Made by a program: the position numbers and the translations under genes. DNA of 52,440 bases from an uncultured Lachnospiraceae bacterium. GTDB taxonomy: Bacteria > Bacillota > Clostridia > Lachnospirales > Lachnospiraceae. Below, piece by piece: positions 26,266 to 34,300 of the stretch (positions are counted from its first letter, which is position 1; each line of letters opens with the position of its first letter). The stretch covers positions 1 to 52,440 of the forward strand of contig OMUU01000160.1 of NCBI GenBank assembly GCA_900314295.1, given 5' to 3'. The notes under the pieces were generated by a model that worked only from the letters and a program-made list of their open reading frames with translations, was not told the DNA's origin and searched no databases.

Positions 26266-27156
26266 ATGCATCCAAAACAAATGAACCGAACAAACCCGAA
26301 GCGGAAATATTCCGCCGTGCTGATCTTTCTGATCCTCTTCTGTCTGGTAGTGCTTGCCTGCTGTCTGTATAAACTTTTTTCGAAAGCTGAAGAATACCTC
26401 ATAAGCGCAAAAACCTACCGACAGATCCGGGATGAAGCGGTTGTCACCCCTGCACCGCCTGCGCCGGGCGAGAATCTAAAAGAAGCTCACCAAATCACCC
26501 AGTCAGATGCAGCGATCATAGACTGGGAGCCGTTCGGCGGGATGGACGTCGCGGCATGGCTGATCCTCGATGACATCAGCTATCCGGTTCTGCAGGGAGA
26601 TGACAACAACGAATATCTTCACACGCTTCCCGACCATACCTGGAACTACGGCGGAAGCATCTTTCTGGATTCGTTGAACAGCAGATCCTTTATCGATGAG
26701 AATTCTATCATCTACGGACATAACATGGCCGATGGGTCGATGTTTGGAAAGTTCCGGTCCCGGTACGACAGCGAACGGTACAAAGATCATACTTTTTCTC
26801 TCTATCTGCCGGATGGAACCAGGCACATCTACACCTTCTTTTCCGTGCTCACCACAGAAGCAGGATCCCCGGTTTACACCTATACGTTCGAAAACAGCCG
26901 GTCTTTTCTGGACTGGCAGAAAATGCTGAAAAATAGTTCCAAATATGAAAACACTCCACAGCCGGACAGACATGCAAAGTTTGTATCCCTTTCCACCTGC
27001 ATCGGCATAACAGGGACAACGCACCGTCTGGTGATCATCGGAAAAGAAACCCATGTGGAAACGATACAGAAACCAGCGTCCTGGTACATAACGAAGAAAG
27101 GAGAAAAAATGGCTGTATTCAAAAAGAGCTGGCAGATACAGGCCCATGGCCCGTAA
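26266..27156 (+). CDS. Class B sortase
   Basis: This membrane transpeptidase has 296 residues from ATG 26266, preceded by AGAAGGA at a good distance. One N-terminal membrane helix lies near residues 16-37. The catalytic residues are H152 (YGHNM), C245 (STC) and R254 (HRL). The segments ISYPVLQGDDNNEYL, GSIFLD and DGSMFGKF are typical of class B enzymes. These usually anchor NPxTN-type haem proteins, but some build pili. Being first gene of the pilus operon suggests it anchors or assembles the pilins below, which is inference. The last 25 residues are an unusual tail. Confidence 0.9.
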   Translation: MHPKQMNRTNPKRKYSAVLIFLILFCLVVLACCLYKLFSKAEEYLISAKTYRQIRDEAVVTPAPPAPGENLKEAHQITQSDAAIIDWEPFGGMDVAAWLILDDISYPVLQGDDNNEYLHTLPDHTWNYGGSIFLDSLNSRSFIDENSIIYGHNMADGSMFGKFRSRYDSERYKDHTFSLYLPDGTRHIYTFFSVLTTEAGSPVYTYTFENSRSFLDWQKMLKNSSKYENTPQPDRHAKFVSLSTCIGITGTTHRLVIIGKETHVETIQKPASWYITKKGEKMAVFKKSWQIQAHGP

Positions 27157-27191
27157 AAACATAAGCAGCATTCATAATCCCACACATACCA

Positions 27192-27236
27192 GAGGAAAGG
27201 AGAAGGGGCACACAGAAACCCCGAACACAACGAATG
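27192..27236 (+). promoter_or_regulatory. Ribosome site and hairpin before the backbone pilin
   Basis: GAGGAAAGGAGAAG (27192-27205) is an excellent Shine-Dalgarno sequence, but lies about 28 nt before ATG 27234. Between them GGGG (27205-27208) can pair with CCCC (27219-27222). If folded, the effective spacing falls to about 11 nt. No alternative start lies nearer in frame. Confidence 0.4.
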
Positions 27237-29288
27237 AAAAACACCCAAAACCTAAAGCCCGGAATCAAACACCTGGCAGCGATGAGCATGGCAGCGGCAA
27301 TGGTCATGACCTCCATGGCAGCCCCGGTTTTTGCAGATTCCGCCAATCCGGCGACAACCAACGCCACCATTGACACCAGCCTTTCCGGCAGCATTACCCT
27401 GTACAAGGTAAAGGAAAATAATGGAAACACCATTGACAACCATGGTGTTGAGACGGCAATCCGTTCTACGAATACTCCCATGAAGGATATTGAATTCACG
27501 GCAATGAAAATTGCAGACCTGGAAGACCTGACAAGGAACCAGGGTGTCGGCGTTTACTTTGACAACCTCGATCCGGATTTTAAATCTTTAATTCTCAATT
27601 CCGCGGCCGGGGATAAACTGGTTGCCGCGTCCAATGAAGGTGGAGAGAGTCTTGCCGTCCGTGTCCGTTCCAGTATGAGACGTCCGGAAGAGAGCGACGG
27701 CAAAGAGGCCTATACATCGGAAACCATGCAGGATGTTATGGAAACCATCAATGCGGCGCAGGGAGGAGAAAAATCCCTGAACGACTTTGTCAGAAATAAC
27801 CGTGGAAATGCATCTAAGACCGTCTATACCGGCAAGACAGACGCAAACGGAAAAATGATATTTTCGGATCTTCCGCTCGGGCTGTACCTCATTTGCGAGA
27901 CAGATTTTTCCACATATGATCCACAGACCGGTTCCGATACCTCAACTGCAGGAACCTCTGCTATTGATGAAGTTGTGGCCAACCAGTCCAGTCCGCTGCT
28001 GGTTTCTGTCCCGATGACCAACCAGACGGAACTTAATGGAAACGCCGCCGGAACCGTGTGGCAGTATGACGTGACGGTTTATCCGAAAAACCAGACGATC
28101 AGCAATCCGAAACGAATTATTAACGAAGACGATAAGGAGACGCTGATCGATCATGGGGATTATGAAATTGGAGAAACTGTTCACCAGGTGCTGCTTCCGG
28201 AAGCCCCGATGCTTCAGAAGGGTAATTTCTATACCAAATTCATAGAAACAGATACCATGGACAACGGCCTTACCTTCGATAAGATCAACGGTGTCTATAT
28301 CGTTCCCCGGATTGCAAACCCGGAAAAGATTACGGAATATGGCACGTTTGACAGCGACTGGAAGCTGAAAAGTGAACATGCAGTCGAACTGGCCAAGGAT
28401 ACCGACTACACCCTGACACAGGGATCAAAGGATCCTGAGACGGGAACCTCTTCCTTCACAGTTGCCCTTACAGACAACGGACTTGTCAAGCTCAATGCAA
28501 TAACCGGAGACAGCCAGGTAATGATCTTGTTTGATTCTGTTTTAAACAAAGAGACAAGCCACGTCGGCGATCAGGTGGAAGAAAAGAACCAACCGACTCT
28601 GACGTGGAACACCGCTGACAACGATGCTGACCATTCGATAAAAGGAAATAAGGTTGGCGTCTATACCTACCAGCTGAATATTACAAAAAATGGAGTAAAG
28701 GATCCGACGAAGATTTCCTTCACCTTCACACGCGAGGGAACCGGGGCGAACCAGAACGAGAACCATCAGCCGAACAGCAGCGTCCAGTTCGTCCGAGAAG
28801 GAGACGGCATCTATCATCTGTATGACCGTTCTGCCGGAACCGGTGACAAGGCAGAGGATATCGTAACGACGGTTCATCCGGGCGCAGACGGAAAGCTTTA
28901 CATCAAGGGTCTTGATGAGGAGCACTACATTATGACAGAGACAGCAACAGAGGACAGAAATGATGAAACCGGATCCAGGCGCCACGAGCTTCTGAAATCC
29001 CCTGTCACAATCGCTCTGACAGCGATTCCGACCGATGACAATAATTCCAGCCACGGGGTAACCGGCGCGCTGGATCCCGTGGAAACCACCATTACCGCAG
29101 ATGGAAATACAGCTGCGATTACCGTAGACAAGGGGACTGCGTCCTTCCATGTGGAAAACTATGAATCCCTGAACCTTCGTACCGGCGGTGAGGGCCGTGC
29201 CATGGTTTATGGCGCAACCCTTCTGCTTGTAGTTACCGCAGGAAGCATTCTTGTAATTGCGACAAGAAAGAAACAGGAAAACGCGTAA
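27234..29288 (+). CDS. Major (backbone) pilin, isopeptide-forming
   Basis: This secreted protein of 684 residues starts with a signal peptide ending near APVFA (about residue 34). WQYDVTVYPKN near residue 276 is a textbook pilin motif; its Lys should be joined to the sorting signal of the next subunit by the class C sortase. A fimbrial isopeptide D2-like domain follows (LTFDKINGVY). A Cna-B domain has the E-box YIMTETATE near 563. The C-terminus has LNLRTGG, a membrane helix and the tail ATRKKQENA. The sorting signal has Leu where LPxTG has Pro. It is very likely the fibre subunit. Confidence 0.9.
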   Translation: MKNTQNLKPGIKHLAAMSMAAAMVMTSMAAPVFADSANPATTNATIDTSLSGSITLYKVKENNGNTIDNHGVETAIRSTNTPMKDIEFTAMKIADLEDLTRNQGVGVYFDNLDPDFKSLILNSAAGDKLVAASNEGGESLAVRVRSSMRRPEESDGKEAYTSETMQDVMETINAAQGGEKSLNDFVRNNRGNASKTVYTGKTDANGKMIFSDLPLGLYLICETDFSTYDPQTGSDTSTAGTSAIDEVVANQSSPLLVSVPMTNQTELNGNAAGTVWQYDVTVYPKNQTISNPKRIINEDDKETLIDHGDYEIGETVHQVLLPEAPMLQKGNFYTKFIETDTMDNGLTFDKINGVYIVPRIANPEKITEYGTFDSDWKLKSEHAVELAKDTDYTLTQGSKDPETGTSSFTVALTDNGLVKLNAITGDSQVMILFDSVLNKETSHVGDQVEEKNQPTLTWNTADNDADHSIKGNKVGVYTYQLNITKNGVKDPTKISFTFTREGTGANQNENHQPNSSVQFVREGDGIYHLYDRSAGTGDKAEDIVTTVHPGADGKLYIKGLDEEHYIMTETATEDRNDETGSRRHELLKSPVTIALTAIPTDDNNSSHGVTGALDPVETTITADGNTAAITVDKGTASFHVENYESLNLRTGGEGRAMVYGATLLLVVTAGSILVIATRKKQENA

Positions 29289-29364
29289 TTTTTTTGCACA
29301 AGGCATGTATACAAGAAAAAGAGACGCGAATAGAGAATAGAAATTATAGAGGTGGCATTATTTG

Positions 29365-30225
29365 ATGAAGCGAAAAACACTTCTTCTTGTTGTATGGCTG
29401 GTTCTTACAGCGGGAATCGCAGGGCTTCTGTCTCCCCTTATTATCGATGAGTATCATCTTGCGACATCGGTGACAAAATATACCGGTTACAGCGATGATA
29501 TCGCTGGCATGAGCAAGTCGGAGATTGCAGAAGAAAAAGAAAAAATCAAAGCATATAACCAGAAAATCGCCATCCAGCAGAAGGAACGCTCCTTCCGCTA
29601 TCAGGGAGCGAATGCCACGGATTCGGAATACGAATCCCTCCTCAATCAGAATGACGGAGAAATGGCCTATATCATGATTCCGAAGATCAACGTCTATCTA
29701 CCCGTCGCGCACGGAACGAAGGACAGCGAACTAGAATATGAAACCGGACACATGTACGGAACAAGTCTTCCTTTTGGCGGAGACAATACCCATGCCGTCA
29801 TTGCCGGACATACGGGGCTCATCAGCAACCGGATTTTTACCGATCTTACAAAGCTGGAAAAGGGCGACAAGTTCTACATCCGTGTCCTGGATGAAGAGCA
29901 TGGCTACACGGTGGAAGATATCCAGGTCCTTCTTCCGGGCGATTGTGAACCGTACATGCAGGTGGAAGACGGAAAAGATCTCATCACCCTGTACACCTGT
30001 ACGCCATACGGGATCAACGATCACCGGCTTCTTGTAACAGGTAAGCGGACCTACCCGGATATACCTGTAAAATCCAAGGGTGAAACAATCCTGATTCAGC
30101 ACAATGATAAACTTCCCTGGGTAAAGATAACTCTGCTGATCTCTATTCCCGTCATCATCGGAAGTATCGGTTGTGTACCTATCATCAAAGGCAAGAAAAA
30201 AAAGAAGGGAGAACATGAGGGATGA
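29365..30225 (+). CDS. Class C (pilin-polymerising) sortase
   Basis: This 286-residue enzyme has an N-terminal helix (about 5-27), a catalytic domain and a second C-terminal membrane helix (about 251-271), the class C layout. Catalytic residues are H149 (AGHTGL), C212 (TLYTCTPYG) and R221 (DHRLLVTG). The substrate-side segment MIPKINVYLPVAHGT is typical. The Asp-Pro-aromatic lid motif usual in class C enzymes is not seen; the corresponding region reads RSFRYQGANATDSEYESLL. GAGGTGG precedes ATG 29365; TTG 29362 is an alternative. Its stop overlaps the next start as ATGA. Confidence 0.92.
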   Translation: MKRKTLLLVVWLVLTAGIAGLLSPLIIDEYHLATSVTKYTGYSDDIAGMSKSEIAEEKEKIKAYNQKIAIQQKERSFRYQGANATDSEYESLLNQNDGEMAYIMIPKINVYLPVAHGTKDSELEYETGHMYGTSLPFGGDNTHAVIAGHTGLISNRIFTDLTKLEKGDKFYIRVLDEEHGYTVEDIQVLLPGDCEPYMQVEDGKDLITLYTCTPYGINDHRLLVTGKRTYPDIPVKSKGETILIQHNDKLPWVKITLLISIPVIIGSIGCVPIIKGKKKKKGEHEG

Positions 30226-31343
30226 AGCGAACATTTCTGAAACAGCTGTTCTGTCTTTCCTGCTGCGCCGCTCTTTGTTTAACTGCGGTATCTGTTTTTG
30301 CAGCGGAAAATCCAGACAGTCTGTCATCCGTCATCGATCCGGAACAGAGCGGAACGGTTATCATTGACTATCAGGATACCGTCGATGGCAACGATCCGGT
30401 CGTCGATGCCGAATTTACGTTTTACAAAATTGCTGACCTGAATATGGAGATCACGGCAGGAGATGATGCAAATCTGCACAGAGCTTCGGAGGAAGAAGCT
30501 ACCGTAACATCCGTAGGAAACCAGTACGTTTCCATCATTCCGGATCTTGTCATCAATCCGGACACAGACGCAAAAACAATTGCTCCAAAGGTTCAGTCGT
30601 ATTACAAGGATCATCCGGAAACTGATCCGAGCTACACCGGAAAAACCGGCAAGAACGGCAAGCTCGTTATGAACGGGATGGAGCTTGGGGTCTATCTTGG
30701 CATGGAGACTTCTCCGGCGAAAGAGCATTACGCATCCACTCCGTTTCTGTTTCAGCTGCCATTCACCGACAGCGACGGAGGAGACCGGACATTCTGGAAT
30801 TACGAGCTCACGGTAGAGCCCAAATCCATGCCGGCAGGCGACATTATGATCAGCAAAGAGGTAACGGGTACTGCCGGAGATACCAGTCAGAAATTCCATT
30901 TCAAAGTGGAATTCCGGACGACCGACGACAGCCTTTCTGTTCCGTACGAAATATCCGACGGGACAAAAGGGACCATACGGACCGGGGATAAGATCGAGTT
31001 AAAATCGGGGGAAGTTGCAACGATTACGATGCTTCCATGCGGTTCCGACTACAAGGTCACCGAGGTGGAAGCAAACCAGGATGGATATAAAACCACGGCA
31101 ACCGGAACTTCTGGTCGTATCGTTCGAAAGAACCAGGTGAGGGTAACTTTTGTGAACCACAAAGATAAACCCAACGACAAACCTAAAGATAAACCCAATG
31201 ATAAACCAGAAGACAAACCACCAAAACCGACAGGTCATACCCAGACAGGTGACAATCTACCTGTATGGGATATCCTTCTGGCCTCTGCTTCGGTATTTGT
31301 AATCGGAATTGGACTTACTACATACAGGAGAAAGAAAAAATGA
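30222..31343 (+). CDS. Second (minor/basal) pilin
   Basis: The 373-residue secreted protein has a signal peptide ending near VFAAE. WNYELTVEPK near residue 189 matches the pilin motif with Glu in place of Tyr. A beta-sandwich domain starts at ISKEVTGTAGDTSQKFHFKV. A Lys/Pro/Asp repeat linker (DKPNDKPKDKPNDKP) leads to the C-terminal signal HTQTGD, a membrane helix and the tail YRRKKK. The sorting signal has Thr in the Pro position and Asp after TG, unlike the other two substrates. That suggests a separate fate, such as a basal, wall-linked subunit. It is translationally coupled to both neighbours by ATGA overlaps. Confidence 0.87.
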   Translation: MKRTFLKQLFCLSCCAALCLTAVSVFAAENPDSLSSVIDPEQSGTVIIDYQDTVDGNDPVVDAEFTFYKIADLNMEITAGDDANLHRASEEEATVTSVGNQYVSIIPDLVINPDTDAKTIAPKVQSYYKDHPETDPSYTGKTGKNGKLVMNGMELGVYLGMETSPAKEHYASTPFLFQLPFTDSDGGDRTFWNYELTVEPKSMPAGDIMISKEVTGTAGDTSQKFHFKVEFRTTDDSLSVPYEISDGTKGTIRTGDKIELKSGEVATITMLPCGSDYKVTEVEANQDGYKTTATGTSGRIVRKNQVRVTFVNHKDKPNDKPKDKPNDKPEDKPPKPTGHTQTGDNLPVWDILLASASVFVIGIGLTTYRRKKK

Positions 31344-34300
31344 GGAAATTTCAGAAAACGCTGAATATCATCCTTGCGGTTGCTCTGACCGCCGCCAGTT
31401 TTCCCGCGACAACATTTGCCGGGGAATCTGTGAAGTCGTCCTCCGCAGGTATACCTTCCACTTCGGATTCGTCTGCGACTTCACAGACATCCGCTATACC
31501 ATCTTCCGCAGGATCTTCTACACGATCTTCTACAGGATCTTCCGCAGAATCTTCGACAAAGTCTTCGGATATTGTTACGGCAGGTGCTCTATCGGATGAA
31601 GAAAAGTCCGCTTATAAACCAGGACCTCCCGATACCGAAGACACGGAAAATGTGGCATCCAATCCTTCAAAAAACGAACTGCCATCTGCCCGTCTTCTGG
31701 TCGGCGCGCATGATGCGTCGGTTCTTGCGGACGATCACGATAAAATCCTGTCTTCCTATGAGGATGTGTACCTGATCCAGTATGATTCTGAAGAAGCTGC
31801 TATGTCTGCCTATAAGGAATATCAGGTAACTGCTGATTTTGTGGATGTCGATACCGCAGAACTGGAGGCAGCCGATGCCACAAATATAACCGACATATCT
31901 ACCGATAAAATGACGGAAAACACCAACCCGATCACCTCCCTGGAAGCAGCATCGAAAGAGGCAAAAACAGAAGAGAACAGGAGCGTTTCCAGTCATTCTG
32001 TCATCGCTCTGATTGATACGGGCGCATCCATCGATGATCATGTCATCGAAGCTGTTTCGATGCTGGGAGACAGCACCGGTGATGATAATGGACACGGTAC
32101 GAAGATGGTACAGCATATTGTATCGGAAAACCCTGATGCCAAAATACTTTCGATTAAAGCATTGGATCAGAATGGAAAAGGAACGCCATCTTCCGTTTAC
32201 GCCGCCATCCGTTACGCAATCGAAAGAAAGGTCAGCATCATTAATCTCTCGCTTTCCGGGACAAAGAGAAGTGACATTTCTTCCCTTGCGGATGCGGTCA
32301 AAGGAGCTGTAAATGCAGGCATTACCGTGATTGGTGCGGCTGGAAACAACAATGCCAATGCAAGTTATACCTTCCCCGGTTCCATCGGCGAAGCGATCAT
32401 CGCAGGCTCTGTCGAGAAGACCGGAGTCAGGCAGGCAACCTCCAACTATGGCGATACCGTTGATTACTATGTTGTTTCCGATACGACATCAGAGGCAGCC
32501 GCAAAACTCTCTGGTATTTTTTCCAAGAAGGGAAAAATCACAGCAGACAATAAAAAGGTTTTCAAAGATTTTATAACTGACAGCAGGAATACAGATCCGA
32601 ATTCTGAGAAGGCGTCCGATGACATTCAGGCAGCAAATGGCGGATCCGGCAATACCGGTGCAGGAGGAGGATCGGCGATTAATAATGTCAATGGATTCTT
32701 CGTGTGGCATGATGACGGAAACAGTGTGAGTGTTGATATTAATAATGCATCGGCTGTCCAGTCAAATATGGATAATTTCAGAACCAGCTGGATTGAATCG
32801 TATTCTCTGAACAATGGTGATCTGAGCACCATTCCTTATGGAGGCATCGCCAGCTACAGGCAATTGTATGAGGATGCAGCGAAAGAAGCGCTAAGGGATG
32901 CAGCAAACCGCTCCCAGACACACAAAGCAAGAATTGTTGGCGCAATCGGTATTTATACAATTGGCAAAAATGGAACAACCGCATATCCCGCAGTGAACTT
33001 CACGGAAGCTTCCTGGAACACTTTAACTGGAATGCGTGCTGATGACGGAGGCGGTCTTCCGGCTTCTCTTTCCTGGAACTCCGTTCATTACAATAACGGT
33101 GAGGCTACCCAGCAGAACTGGCGAGAATGGCTCTATGAATATGGTCTGAATAAGGTTCGCGCAAACGCCGGCTTCTGGAATACAACCGTTATTGTCTACG
33201 CCATAGCGGAAGACGAACCGACTCCGCCCGGATGGCTCCAGATCTACAAGACGTCAACCAATCCATCTCTCACCGATAACAATTCAAACTATTCCTTTGA
33301 AGGCGCCTGGTATGGCATCTACTATGATAAAGCCTGTACGAAGGGTCCTGGAAAATCCTTTAAACTTGGAGTAAACGGCTACTCCAATTATGTAGAGCTT
33401 CCACCCGGAACCTATTATGTAAAAGAAATCACAGCTCCCAAAGGCTATATAAAGTCAGACGAGGTTTACGAATGCGTTGTAACTGCCGGTACCTCAAAGA
33501 GTAATCCCGTGCGGGTTAATGTAAAAGATGCCCCACAGACAACGCCACCTCCCGATACACCGACCCCTACGCCTACTACACCTCCAGACACACCAACGCC
33601 TACTCCTACAACACCTCCTGAGACAACGAAATCTGGCTGGGTTCGCATTCATAAAACATCCGCCAATCCGGAAATAACGGATGGAAACCCCAACTATTCC
33701 TTTAAAGACGCCTATTATGTCATCTGTTATGATCGGGCTTGCACGAAAGGCACGGGAAAATTCTTTATCCTGAATGCAGAAGGCTACTCCAATTTCGTTC
33801 AACTTCCAGTTGGAACCTATTATGTGCAAGAAGTAACGGCCCCCAAAGGGTACCTGAAATCGGAAACCGTCTATACCGCCAACGTAACAGAAGAAAATAA
33901 AGACATAGACCTTATACTGGAGGTAACCGATACGCCGATCGTGGAAGCCCCGAAGGAAGGCTCCCTTCGCATTCACAAGACATCCGCCAATCCGGAAATA
34001 ACCGATGGAAACCCGTGCTATTCGCTTAAGGGCGCGGTCTATGGCGTTTATAAGAATCAGGCTTGCACTGAGGATACCGGAAAACGGCTGACGGTAAACG
34101 AGGACGGTTATTCCAATACGGTAGACCTTGCGATCGGAACGTACTATGTAAAAGAACTTAACGCTCCCAAGGGATATATCCTTTCCACGGAAGTAAAGGA
34201 TGATACGGTAACAGAAGGAACTACAAAAACAATAGAAGTAACAGACGTACCCGGAACCGACCCGATTGCTATCACCATCAACAAGAAGACACCAAACGCT

